A stretch of 64,000 nucleotides of DNA from an uncultured SAR86 cluster bacterium (GTDB lineage Bacteria; Pseudomonadota; Gammaproteobacteria; Magnimaribacterales; AG-339-G14), in assembly GCA_902616715.1 (NCBI GenBank), contig CACMTR010000002.1:186001-250000 (forward strand), read 5' to 3'. Positions 1-8,219 of the stretch are shown here, in pieces. The translations under genes were made by a program, and so were the position numbers. The notes below the pieces were generated by a model that ran no database searches, had not been told where the DNA came from, and saw nothing but the letters and a program-made list of their open reading frames with translations. Position 1 is the first letter of the stretch. Every line of letters begins with the position of its first letter.

Positions 1-395
1 ATTTTAAATTTTAGATTTTGTATATCCTCCTCTTTAAAAGAGGAATTATTTATAACAATTTTAAATCCATTGTATTCTTTAGGGTTATGGCTGCCTGTAA
101 TCATTACACCATTTTTGGTTATGCCTTCAAATGTTGCGAAATATAGTAGCGGTGTATGCACTAGACCAATAAAGATCACATCACAACCTGTTGCTAAAAC
201 TCCATCTATAAAATACTTTGAAACATCTTCGCCCGAAATTCTTCCATCTCTTCCTACATATACATGTTTTGACTTTTCCTCTAATACTACTGAACCAACA
301 GCTTGACCAATTTTATATATCAAATCTTGAGTTAACTCTCTTTCAAAAATACCTCTGATATCGTAAGCCCTAAAAATTTCAGAATTAACTTTCAT
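1..395 (-). CDS. Phosphomannomutase/phosphoglucomutase, N-terminal part (runs off window)
   Basis: This gene reads leftward off the window edge, so only its first 131 codons are visible. It begins MKVNSEIFRAYDIRG, the usual opening of the alpha-D-phosphohexomutase family, followed by VGRDGR near residue 48 and the catalytic phosphoserine loop VMITGSHNP at residues 97-105 (Ser102). The family interconverts hexose 1- and 6-phosphates and supplies GDP-mannose or UDP-glucose precursors for LPS and polysaccharide. The ATG is preceded by GGGAG at a good distance. It diverges from ilvE. Whether it prefers mannose or glucose cannot be told from this fragment, so no gene symbol is given. Confidence 0.93.
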   Translation of the reverse strand, partial: MKVNSEIFRAYDIRGIFERELTQDLIYKIGQAVGSVVLEEKSKHVYVGRDGRISGEDVSKYFIDGVLATGCDVIFIGLVHTPLLYFATFEGITKNGVMITGSHNPKEYNGFKIVINNSSFKEEDIQNLKFK

Positions 396-411
396 AAAAG
401 ATTCTCCCGCT

Positions 412-417
412 TATAAT
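412..417 (+). promoter_or_regulatory. Candidate -10 box for ilvE
   Basis: A perfect TATAAT lies 21 bases before the ilvE ATG in the short divergent gap. The matching -35 region overlaps the start of the divergent phosphohexomutase and is poor, so the assignment is tentative. No Shine-Dalgarno is evident before ilvE. Confidence 0.35.
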
Positions 418-438
418 GATTCTCTTTAAATTAAAAAT

Positions 439-1362
439 ATGACTGATTTTGAAAAAAAGGATGGATTCATCTGGATGGACGGTGAATTTGTTGACTGGTC
501 ACAAGCTAAAGTACATGTTTTGACTCATACTTTACATTATGGGCTTGGTGTATTTGAAGGGGTAAGAGCTTATTTAACTGATCAAGGTACTAAAATATTC
601 AGGCTAGAGGATCACACTAATCGTTTATTTGAGTCTGCTGATGCCGTTAATATGGAAATCCCATTTTCAAGAGAAAAGTTCAACGAAGTTCAAAAAGAGA
701 TTTTTAAGGTAAATAATCTCAAAGAGGGCTACATACGTCCTATGTGTTTTTATGGCGCTCAGGGGATGGGCTTAAGAGCAGACAACTTGAAGACACATTG
801 TATTGTTGCAGCTTGGGAATGGCCAAGTTATATGTCACCAGAAGCTTTTGACAAAGGAATAAAAATAAAAATTTCTTCTTATAAAAGGCAAACGAATAAC
901 TTAGTTTCTAGATCAAAAGTAAATGGAAATTATGTGACTTCCATTATGGCCCTTCAAGAAGCTATGCAAGAAGGTTTTGATGAAGCTCTTTTACTTGATG
1001 ATGAGACAAATATTTCAGAGGGATCTGGAGAAAATTTATTTTTAGTTAAAGATGGAAAGCTTTTTACCCCTGATTTGGCAGCATCTTTAAATGGCATTAC
1101 TCGCAAAAGCATAATTAGTCTGGCAAAAGAGGATGGAATTGAAGTAAAAGTTAAAAAAATAAGCCTGAATGAAATTTTAGATGCTGATGAACTTTTTTTT
1201 ACAGGTACCGCTGCCGAAGTAGTTCCTATCAGGATGGTGGATCAGAATTTAATCGCCAATGGGAAAAGAGGGCCTATTACTACAATTCTTCAAAAAAAGT
1301 ATTTTGATCAAGTTAGAGGAAAACGAGATTCCTTTGTTGAGTGGTTGACACCGATTGAATAA
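439..1362 (+). CDS. ilvE: Branched-chain amino acid aminotransferase
   Basis: A 307-residue fold-type IV PLP aminotransferase that transfers the amino group from glutamate to the keto acids of Leu, Ile and Val. Family hallmarks seen are FIWMDGEFVDW at the N-terminus, THTLHYGLGVFEGVRAY around residues 29-45, the PLP lysine in SRSKVNGNYV (Lys160), EGSGENLF near residue 194, and the late FFTGTAAEVVPI. Its length fits bacterial IlvE (about 305-310). It heads a rightward run and is followed 16 bases later by the glycosyltransferase of an accessory cluster. D-amino-acid aminotransferase and ADC lyase share the fold, but the overall pattern is IlvE. Confidence 0.95.
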   Translation: MTDFEKKDGFIWMDGEFVDWSQAKVHVLTHTLHYGLGVFEGVRAYLTDQGTKIFRLEDHTNRLFESADAVNMEIPFSREKFNEVQKEIFKVNNLKEGYIRPMCFYGAQGMGLRADNLKTHCIVAAWEWPSYMSPEAFDKGIKIKISSYKRQTNNLVSRSKVNGNYVTSIMALQEAMQEGFDEALLLDDETNISEGSGENLFLVKDGKLFTPDLAASLNGITRKSIISLAKEDGIEVKVKKISLNEILDADELFFTGTAAEVVPIRMVDQNLIANGKRGPITTILQKKYFDQVRGKRDSFVEWLTPIE

Positions 1363-1378
1363 ATTTTAATAAATTAAG

Positions 1379-2614
1379 ATGCCAAAATTAAACGTAGCTT
1401 TGTTGAGTTACAGAAGTAATCCTTATTCTGGCGGACAAGGTATTTACATTACTCATTTAAGCAAGGCTTTAATTGATTTAGGTCATCAAGTAACAGTTTT
1501 TTCTGGACCTCCTTACCCAAATCTTGATCCAAGAGTAGGTTTGGTTGAAGTTCCAAGTTTAGATTTATATAGTAGATCAAATAAATTTTCTGATGTTTCA
1601 ATATCAGAATTAATAGACCCTTTAAATTTTTTCGAGTGGCTTAGCATAAATTCTGGAGGGTTTGCTGAGCCTTATACTTTTGGAAAAAGATTAAAAAAAA
1701 TTCTAAAAAAAAGATTAAAAGAATTTGACGTAGTCCATGATAATCAGAGCCTTTGTTATGAGTTATTAGATTTTCAAAAAAAAATCCCTTTAGTAACAAC
1801 AATTCATCATCCAATTTCTAAAGATTTAAAATATGAATTACAAAGCATTAATTCAATATTTCTTAAACTGTTAAAAATTAGATGGCACTCATTTTTAAAA
1901 ATGCAAATGCAAGTTGCAAAACGATTGAAAAAAATTATCGTCCCTTCTTTATCCTCTAAAAAAAATATTGAGAAAGATTTTAAAGTTAAAAGTAAAAATA
2001 TGTCAGTTATTTTAAATGGCATTGATTCAAGTATTTTTTTCCCTGATCAAAATAAAACTATTGCAAGAAGATTAGTTTCTATTGCCAGTGCAGATGTACC
2101 TTTAAAGGGGTTAGACTTTCTTCTTGAAGCTTTTGCAAACTTATTGAATCGCTATCCTGATTTAGAGCTTTATGTCGTAGGTTCATTCTCTAAAGGCGGG
2201 CATACGGATAGAAAAATAAAAAATTTAAAAATTGAAAAAAAAGTTTTTTTTAAAAATAATTTAGGGTTCGAAGAAGTAAGAGAAATCTATTGTTCAGCTG
2301 ATATAGTAGTAATTCCGTCACTATACGAAGGATTTGGGTTTGCAGTTGGTGAGGCAATGGCATGTAAAAAAGCTGTGGTGACCACAAATGGTGGGGCAAT
2401 TCCAGAAGTGATTGGCGATTGTGGAATTATCGTAGATTCTGGAAGCTCAGAACAACTTGAGAAGGGTATTTTGCGATTATTAGAAGACGAAAATTTAAAA
2501 AATGATTTGGCCCATAAAGGTTACCACAGAGCCTTGGACGTATTAAGTTGGAAGAAAGTGGCTTTGTCAGTAACTGATGTTTATGAAGATGCGATAGATA
2601 CATTTAAAAGTTAA
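1379..2614 (+). CDS. Family GT4 glycosyltransferase
   Basis: A 411-residue GT-B glycosyltransferase. The N-terminal domain has the acceptor-side glycine loop SGGQGIYI (residues 17-24) and HQVTVFSG. The C-terminal nucleotide-sugar domain has VPLKGLDFLLEAF, and the EX7E motif in EGFGFAVGEAMA, then NGGAIPEVIG. No signal peptide is seen, so it should work on the cytoplasmic face. Its stop codon overlaps the next ATG by one base (TAATG), so it is translationally coupled to the methyltransferase. The donor sugar and acceptor cannot be read from sequence. It opens a six-gene accessory cluster that interrupts otherwise housekeeping genes. Confidence 0.88.
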   Translation: MPKLNVALLSYRSNPYSGGQGIYITHLSKALIDLGHQVTVFSGPPYPNLDPRVGLVEVPSLDLYSRSNKFSDVSISELIDPLNFFEWLSINSGGFAEPYTFGKRLKKILKKRLKEFDVVHDNQSLCYELLDFQKKIPLVTTIHHPISKDLKYELQSINSIFLKLLKIRWHSFLKMQMQVAKRLKKIIVPSLSSKKNIEKDFKVKSKNMSVILNGIDSSIFFPDQNKTIARRLVSIASADVPLKGLDFLLEAFANLLNRYPDLELYVVGSFSKGGHTDRKIKNLKIEKKVFFKNNLGFEEVREIYCSADIVVIPSLYEGFGFAVGEAMACKKAVVTTNGGAIPEVIGDCGIIVDSGSSEQLEKGILRLLEDENLKNDLAHKGYHRALDVLSWKKVALSVTDVYEDAIDTFKS

Positions 2615-3324
2615 TGCAAACAATTAGATTTAGCAATTTTGAATTTCATCCTAGTCAAAAGATTTTAGATATAGGGTGCGGGCAAGGACGACATTGTTTT
2701 GGAGCCTATATGCAAGCAAATTTAGATGTTTTTGGATTAGATATGGGAAAGGAAGACGTAAGAAAAGCAAAACAAAATTTCGCTCAATTTGATGAAGGCT
2801 CAAGCAAAAAAAGCTGTAATTTTCTAGTCGGTAATGCGAAAAAATTACCTTTTGCCGATAATTCTTTTGACCACGTGGTATGTTCTGAAGTCTTGGAACA
2901 CATAATAGATTTTGAATCAGCGTTAAAAGAAATTAAGAGAGTTTTAAAATCTGATGGAACTCTTGCTTTGAGTGTTCCAAAATTTTTTCCTGAATGGATT
3001 TGTTGGAAATTAAGTAAAGATTATCAAAATGAGCCAGGAGGCCATGTCAGGATTTTCAAATACAAAGAGTTAAAAAATTCAGTGAAATCTTTAGGTTTTG
3101 TTTTTAAAAAAAGACATTGGGCACATGCTTTGCACTCACCTTATTGGTGGATGCAATGTTTGTTTTGGAAAACAAAAGAAAAATCTTATTTAATTAAGCT
3201 TTATCATTCTTTTTTGGTTTGGGATATGACCAAAAAACCCCTCCTAACCAAAGTTCTAGAATTTTTACTTCAACCATTCATTGGAAAAAGTGTAGTTATG
3301 TATTTTGAAAACAAAGAGAACTAG
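2614..3324 (+). CDS. Class I SAM-dependent methyltransferase
   Basis: A 236-residue Methyltransf_11/25-type protein. Motif I ILDIGCGQGRH sits at residues 17-27, the acidic ribose-binding position follows in VFGLDM, and CSEVLEHI supplies the later SAM-fold motif. After the Rossmann core comes a Trp/His-rich stretch (HWAHALHSPYWWMQ) and a hydrophobic tail that may bind a lipid or an aromatic substrate. The start overlaps the preceding glycosyltransferase stop by one base. The methyl acceptor is unknown. A UbiE-like quinone role is unlikely because the C-terminal half does not resemble UbiE and the context is glycan-like. Confidence 0.82.
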   Translation: MQTIRFSNFEFHPSQKILDIGCGQGRHCFGAYMQANLDVFGLDMGKEDVRKAKQNFAQFDEGSSKKSCNFLVGNAKKLPFADNSFDHVVCSEVLEHIIDFESALKEIKRVLKSDGTLALSVPKFFPEWICWKLSKDYQNEPGGHVRIFKYKELKNSVKSLGFVFKKRHWAHALHSPYWWMQCLFWKTKEKSYLIKLYHSFLVWDMTKKPLLTKVLEFLLQPFIGKSVVMYFENKEN

Positions 3325-3325
3325 A

Positions 3326-4315
3326 TTGAAAGACAAAAATTCTCTAAAACCTTTAGGCAAGTATATTTCTGAATGTCAAAACTCTGATGGTTCTATAGCC
3401 TGGGAGCCAAATGGAAAAATAGATCCTTGGGATCATATTGAGTCATTGATGGGATTAAACGTGCTTGATATGAATACTGAGTCTAAGGCTGGATTTGAAT
3501 GGCTAAAATTGACACAACAACCAGATGGTTCATGGTATTCGGAGTACAAAGGAAATAAAGTAATTAACTACAACAAAGAAACTAATTTTACCGCTTATAT
3601 TTCCTCTGGAGCTTTGCATTTTTATCGTCATTTTAATGACGATGAATTCTTGGAAGATATTTGGCCTTTCTTAAAAAAATCCGTTGATTTTGTTTTATCT
3701 GGTCAAACTTTAGAGGGAGATGTTCTATGGGCTAAAGATAAAAACGATAAGTGGATGGACGATTCGTTAGTTACTGGATGTTCATCAATTTATAAAAGTT
3801 TAAGAGATTTCGAACAAATTTCTAAAATTTTAGGAAAAAAAAATATTTCTATTGCAAAAGAATTAGAAGCGCTTCAAAAAGCACTTAGATCTAAACCCGA
3901 ACGATTTGATAGGACTTGGAATAGCAAATCGAGATATAGCATGGACTGGTATTACCCAATTCTTTGCGGCGTTTATGATGCTGATGAATCAAAGAAAATT
4001 ATAAAAGATAAGTGGGAGAATTTTGTTGTGCCCGGCCTTGGGTGTAAATGCGTCGAAGAAGAGCCTTGGGTAACTATCGCTGAAACATGTGAGCTAATTT
4101 TGGCTTTAAATAAAATTGGAGAAAGGAAACTCGCAACGAGCTTATATGACGACATTTTGAATCTTAAGGATAAAAAAGATAATCTATTTTGGACAGGATT
4201 TGTCTATAAAGATCATAAGCATTGGCCAGTTGAAAAACCAAGTTGGACTGCCGCCGCGGTAATTTTGGCAGCAAACTCATTGTTTGAATTGAATTCAAAT
4301 TTTGATTTTTTTTAA
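3326..4315 (+). CDS. Alpha/alpha-toroid (prenyltransferase/squalene-cyclase-like) protein
   Basis: About 329 residues, mostly helical, with recurring Q-x2-DG-x-W-like units: CQNSDGSIAWEP and TQQPDGSWYSEY near the N-terminus, then GQTLEGDVLWA. These resemble the QW-type repeats of terpene cyclases and protein prenyltransferase beta subunits, an alpha/alpha barrel fold. The DXDD protonation motif of class II cyclases was not seen, so catalysis is uncertain and a glycan-active toroid is also possible. No ATG is available: a TTG at 3305 is open, but the TTG at 3326 has AAAGAG eight bases upstream and is preferred. The 3' end overlaps the convergent methyltransferase by 21 bases. Confidence 0.7.
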   Translation: MKDKNSLKPLGKYISECQNSDGSIAWEPNGKIDPWDHIESLMGLNVLDMNTESKAGFEWLKLTQQPDGSWYSEYKGNKVINYNKETNFTAYISSGALHFYRHFNDDEFLEDIWPFLKKSVDFVLSGQTLEGDVLWAKDKNDKWMDDSLVTGCSSIYKSLRDFEQISKILGKKNISIAKELEALQKALRSKPERFDRTWNSKSRYSMDWYYPILCGVYDADESKKIIKDKWENFVVPGLGCKCVEEEPWVTIAETCELILALNKIGERKLATSLYDDILNLKDKKDNLFWTGFVYKDHKHWPVEKPSWTAAAVILAANSLFELNSNFDFF

Positions 4316-4900
4316 TATTGCTAGACTTTTAATAAGGGATATCTCCTTAAACTTTTTTGATTTTTTTGCCTTACAAAAGATTTCATAAGGCGGTCTTCCT
4401 CCATCTTTTGGATTGGGGAAGACATCATGTATCAATAAGTATCCATTTTTAACAATATGTGGGTGCCAATATTCATAATCAGCGAGTGCAGCTTCCATGC
4501 TATGACCGCCATCAATAAATACCATCCCTAAAGGTAATTTCCATTCTTTAGCTAATTCTTTTGAAGCACCAATCAATGGCAAAATATAATTTTTAAGATT
4601 TGAATTTTTTAAATTTTTAAGGAATTCAGGCAAGGTATTAAAACTTGAAATATTTTCATCATAGAGTTCGCTATCATGATATTCTTCTCCCAATTGATGT
4701 TCCTCGGATCCAGTATGATGATCAACGGTAAACAAGAGATTATTAGATTTTCTGCACGCTTCACCTATAATCAAAGCTGATTTACCACAGTATGTTCCTA
4801 TTTCTAAACAAGGCCCTAAGTCAGAACATTTACGTGCAATTTTTGCCAATTCATTGCCTTCAATATTGTCAAGAAAACCTTTAACAGTGTTTAATGTCAT
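4295..4900 (-). CDS. Class I SAM-dependent methyltransferase (Methyltransf_24/CmcI-like)
   Basis: A 201-residue protein with a SAM motif LEIGTYCGKSA (residues 32-42), an acidic strand end TVDHH, and the VFIDGGHSMEAALADYEYW stretch typical of O-methyltransferases related to CmcI and TylF, followed by HDVFPNP. The paired Asp/His residues there often bind a divalent metal in this group. It is the only leftward gene of the cluster, overlapping the toroid gene at its 3' end and starting only 24 bases from the divergent hydrolase. The substrate is unknown, and the glycan-type neighbours suggest a sugar or a lipid-linked intermediate. Confidence 0.8.
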   Translation of the reverse strand: MTLNTVKGFLDNIEGNELAKIARKCSDLGPCLEIGTYCGKSALIIGEACRKSNNLLFTVDHHTGSEEHQLGEEYHDSELYDENISSFNTLPEFLKNLKNSNLKNYILPLIGASKELAKEWKLPLGMVFIDGGHSMEAALADYEYWHPHIVKNGYLLIHDVFPNPKDGGRPPYEIFCKAKKSKKFKEISLIKSLAILKKIKI

Positions 4901-4924
4901 TTTTTAAATATTAAATCATTCAAA

Positions 4925-5827
4925 ATGTTTTCAAAAGTTATTAGAAAAAAAGTTTTTGCTGAGTCAGAGGAAGGTTACTTTTCTTATCTTGAATTGGAAG
5001 GAGTTGACAAAAGTGAGCCGTTAGTTTTTTTTCATGCGACTGGTCTTAACTGCGAAACTTATTTAGATTTTTTAGAAAAAGTTTATTTAATGTTGGACTC
5101 AAAAAAAACCATCATTGCCCTTGATCAGAGAGGTCATGGTAAAACAACTTTAACCGCCGACCCAGATAGACTTAAATCGTGGAGTCAATACGCATTAGAT
5201 GCAGATATATTTTTAAGAAAAATGAATATTACGTCCGCAATTTTTATGGGACACTCAATGGGTTCTATAGTTGCATCAGAAGTAATTAAGCGTGGCGATT
5301 TTAAAGTTTCACACTTAATTATGCTCGATCCTGTTCTTTTTTATGATCCATACACGGCTATTTTTTCTGAAATTAAAAACAAATTTATTCTTTTAAGATC
5401 AAACGACAAAGTAGTCGGCGCCGCCAAAAGACGAGATAAGTTTGAAAGTTTTGAACAAGCTACTATGCATTACGAAGGAAGAAGTATGTTTAAAACCTGG
5501 CCTTTGGAATCTCTTAAAAATTATTTATCAGGCGGTTTAATTGAGGAAGGTTCAGGATTAAAACTGAGTTGTTCGCCAACATGGGAGTCTAAGACTTTTG
5601 AAACCGTTTCTTTTAACACTTATCGAACTTTAAATTGTTTAAACTTGCCTACTCTAATTTTGAGAGCTGAGCACTTTTCTACTTTTTCTAGTAAAGGTAT
5701 GAAATATTTATCAAAAAAAAATAATTTTGAAGTCATTGAGGTTGAAGGTTCTCATTTTTTCCCAATAGAAAATAGCAAAAAAACTTCAAACTTGATTCAA
5801 GAATTTATTTCCCAAAATAATGGCTGA
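4925..5827 (+). CDS. Alpha/beta hydrolase
   Basis: A 300-residue alpha/beta-hydrolase. The oxyanion-side motif HATG is at residues 37-40, DQRGHGKTT at 67-75, the nucleophile elbow GHSMGS puts the catalytic serine at Ser111, and the late histidine is in EGSHFFPI (His277). No signal peptide is seen, so the protein is probably cytoplasmic. It could be an esterase, a thioesterase or a C-C hydrolase; nothing fixes the substrate. It overlaps the following glycosyltransferase-like gene by eight bases, which places it in the same transcription unit and presumably the same pathway. Confidence 0.82.
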   Translation: MFSKVIRKKVFAESEEGYFSYLELEGVDKSEPLVFFHATGLNCETYLDFLEKVYLMLDSKKTIIALDQRGHGKTTLTADPDRLKSWSQYALDADIFLRKMNITSAIFMGHSMGSIVASEVIKRGDFKVSHLIMLDPVLFYDPYTAIFSEIKNKFILLRSNDKVVGAAKRRDKFESFEQATMHYEGRSMFKTWPLESLKNYLSGGLIEEGSGLKLSCSPTWESKTFETVSFNTYRTLNCLNLPTLILRAEHFSTFSSKGMKYLSKKNNFEVIEVEGSHFFPIENSKKTSNLIQEFISQNNG

Positions 5828-6545
5828 TACGGTAAATATAATTTGTATGAAGTGGGGAGAGAAATATGACTCATCTTATGTAAATAAACTTTTTAACATG
5901 GTTTCAAGAAATTTAGATCGTAATTTTAGATTTATCTGTTTAACAGACGACAACTCGGGTTTTTTAAGTTCTATAGAGTCCTTTGATTTACCAAAGTTGA
6001 ATTTACCTGATGGAATTCCAGAACGTGGATGGACGAAATTGGTAACTTTTTCAGAAAATTTATTTGATATTCAAGGTCAGTGTTTATTTTTAGATTTAGA
6101 CTTAATAATTGTAAACAGGATAGACGAGTTATTTGAACTTGAAGGAGATTTTTTTATCATTAAAGACTTTATAAGAAAAGATTCTACAGGAAATAGTTCA
6201 GTTTACAGATTTGAGATGGGAAAATTTTTTGACGTTTTAGAATACTTTCAGCAAAATTTCACGGAAATACAGTCAAAGTATAGAAACGAACAAGAATATT
6301 TATCAGATTATATGAAAAACAATCACTCTTTAAATTATTGGCCCATCGAATGGTGTCAAAGTTTCAAAAAAAATTGCGTTCAAAAAGGCTTCAAACAATT
6401 TTTTTATCCTCCACTTTTACCTCAAGAGGCTAAAATAATTATTTTCCACGGCAAGCCAAACCCACCCGACGCCCTAAAAGGGAAAAGTGGAAAATGGTAT
6501 AGAAAGGTTTTACCAACGGATTGGGTTGCAGATCACTGGAGATAA
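5820..6545 (+). CDS. Putative GT-A glycosyltransferase
   Basis: A 241-residue protein with a GT-A-like layout: an N-terminal nucleotide-binding strand (NIICMKWGEKYD), a central DXD-type metal site LDLDL (Asp92, Asp94) and a C-terminal IIFHGKPNPP motif that resembles the HGxxKPW end of GT8-like enzymes. Such proteins transfer a sugar from a nucleotide donor. It overlaps the hydrolase by eight bases and ends just before panB. The likely role is decorating the product of the upstream GT4 glycosyltransferase. The family assignment comes from motif reading only; donor and acceptor are unknown. Confidence 0.65.
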   Translation: MADTVNIICMKWGEKYDSSYVNKLFNMVSRNLDRNFRFICLTDDNSGFLSSIESFDLPKLNLPDGIPERGWTKLVTFSENLFDIQGQCLFLDLDLIIVNRIDELFELEGDFFIIKDFIRKDSTGNSSVYRFEMGKFFDVLEYFQQNFTEIQSKYRNEQEYLSDYMKNNHSLNYWPIEWCQSFKKNCVQKGFKQFFYPPLLPQEAKIIIFHGKPNPPDALKGKSGKWYRKVLPTDWVADHWR

Positions 6546-6549
6546 ATTT

Positions 6550-7362
6550 ATGTCAACAGAATCTAAAAAACCTATTTCATTACAAACATTAAGGGATTTA
6601 AAAAAAGCTGGTAAAAAATTTGCTGCTCTAACATCATACGAATCGACAATGACTTCGATGATGTGTGATGCAGGGGTCGAATTGATTTTGGTGGGGGATA
6701 GTTTAGGAATGGTTATTCAAGGGCATGACTCAACTGTTCCAGTGTCAATGGAAGATATTCTTTACCATTTGAGATGTGTTAAAAATGGTAATTCTAACGC
6801 TCATGTAATGGCAGATATGCCTTTCATGAGTTACGCAACAGAACAACTGGCTTATACAAATGCTACAAGATTAATGCAAGGTGGAGCTAATAGCATTAAG
6901 GTAGAAGGAGGAGAAGTCATACTTAAAATCACAGAGCTTTTGGCAAATAAAGGTATTCCAGTTTGTGCCCATCTGGGATTGACTCCCCAATCAATAAATA
7001 GAATTGGAGGTTATTTTGTTCAGGGAAGAGACCCTTCTTCTCATGAAAAGTTTATAGCTGAAGCAAAAGATTTGGAAAACGCAGGAGCAGAGCTTTTACT
7101 TTTAGAGTGTATTCCCATTGGATTAACCGAAAAAATAGTTGACGCATTATCGATTCCGACAATTGGAATTGGTGCTGGTCCAGCTACAGATGGACAAATA
7201 ATGGTTATTCATGACCTATTAGGAATTACTTGTTTAGATAAACCTCCCAAATTCATCAAGAATTTTTTGGAAAATGGAGAAACTATTCAAAGTGCTTTAA
7301 GCAATTATGTCATTGATGTAAAAACAGGTGCTTACCCACTGCCAGAACATTGTTTTGAATAG
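6550..7362 (+). CDS. panB: 3-methyl-2-oxobutanoate hydroxymethyltransferase
   Basis: PanB makes ketopantoate from 2-oxoisovalerate and 5,10-methylene-tetrahydrofolate, the first committed step of pantothenate and CoA synthesis. Motifs include FAALTSYESTMTSMM, LVGDSLGMVIQGHDSTVPV, the metal and substrate region ADMPFMSY, IKVEGG and GIGAGPATDGQIMVIHD. The frame is open farther upstream, but the ATG at 6550 gives 270 residues, close to the family's usual 264, and begins MSTESKKPISLQTL; the upstream extension only overlaps the preceding gene. The last base is shared with the panC GTG start. Its substrate is also the keto acid of valine, which links it to ilvE. Confidence 0.97.
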   Translation: MSTESKKPISLQTLRDLKKAGKKFAALTSYESTMTSMMCDAGVELILVGDSLGMVIQGHDSTVPVSMEDILYHLRCVKNGNSNAHVMADMPFMSYATEQLAYTNATRLMQGGANSIKVEGGEVILKITELLANKGIPVCAHLGLTPQSINRIGGYFVQGRDPSSHEKFIAEAKDLENAGAELLLLECIPIGLTEKIVDALSIPTIGIGAGPATDGQIMVIHDLLGITCLDKPPKFIKNFLENGETIQSALSNYVIDVKTGAYPLPEHCFE

Positions 7363-8219
7363 TGATTATTGTCAAATCGATAGAACAGCTCTCTCACAAT
7401 CCTTTTAAACCTCCTTTTGCGTTAATTCCAACTATGGGAAATTTACATTCAGGGCATATAAATTTGCTGAGGTTGGCAATTAATAAAAATTTCAATCCAG
7501 TAGTTTCGATTTTTGTAAATCCTTTGCAGTTCGGCCCTAATGAAGATCTAAAAAGTTACCCAAGATCTCTAGAAAGGGATTTAGATGTTTTGAAAGAAAA
7601 CAATTGTCATGGGGTTTTTATTCCTGAGCAAGAGGAAATTTTAAAAAATATCGAAAACCTTAATGCTCCAATATCTGACAAGTTATGTGGTAAATCTAGA
7701 CCGGGACATTTCGACGGAGTCGTAACTATCGTGAATAGGTTGTTTGAAGTAATCAAGCCAGAAGCTTGCGTTTTTGGTGCGAAAGATTTTCAACAGCAAT
7801 TGATCATTAAACATCTGATAAAAGAAAAACATCGTCATATAAAGTTTTTATCAGCTCCTACGCAGAGAGATGAAAATGGATTGGCGCTTTCTTCAAGAAA
7901 TAATTATTTAAATGAAAGCGAAAAAATTGAAGCTTCTTTAATTTTTAAATTTCTTTCTGGAATGAGCTCTGAACTTAAATTACTCTCGCGAGTAAATCAG
8001 AAAAACTTTTTATCTGAATTGAAATCGATCCAAGAAAAATATCAAAGAAAAATTGAAGAAAAAGGATTTGAAGTAGATTACTTAGAGCTTTTAGATCCGG
8101 CAACTTTAGAAAGATTTGAATATAATTCGAATAAAATGCTAATAGCTATTGCTGTATTTTTTAAGGAAGTAAGATTAATAGATAATCTAGTTATAGATTT
8201 AGCTTCTTCTTCGCAATAA
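7362..8219 (+). CDS. panC: Pantothenate synthetase
   Basis: PanC condenses pantoate and beta-alanine with ATP to form pantothenate. The HIGH-type loop IPTMGNLHSGH is at residues 22-32, followed by SIFVNPLQFGPNEDL, FGAKDFQQ and the KMSKS-like LSSRN. At 285 residues it matches the family. The GTG start overlaps the panB stop by one base, so translation is coupled. The 3' end overlaps the convergent acyltransferase by 21 bases. No panD is in the window, so beta-alanine must be made elsewhere or taken up. Confidence 0.97.
   Translation: MIIVKSIEQLSHNPFKPPFALIPTMGNLHSGHINLLRLAINKNFNPVVSIFVNPLQFGPNEDLKSYPRSLERDLDVLKENNCHGVFIPEQEEILKNIENLNAPISDKLCGKSRPGHFDGVVTIVNRLFEVIKPEACVFGAKDFQQQLIIKHLIKEKHRHIKFLSAPTQRDENGLALSSRNNYLNESEKIEASLIFKFLSGMSSELKLLSRVNQKNFLSELKSIQEKYQRKIEEKGFEVDYLELLDPATLERFEYNSNKMLIAIAVFFKEVRLIDNLVIDLASSSQ

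Noticed and set aside
70-306. Plus-strand open frame of 78 codons
   Set aside because: It is antisense to the phosphohexomutase fragment, whose motifs are clear on the minus strand.
6487-6549. Longer panB start
   Set aside because: The added residues come from the overlapping end of the previous gene and exceed the family length.
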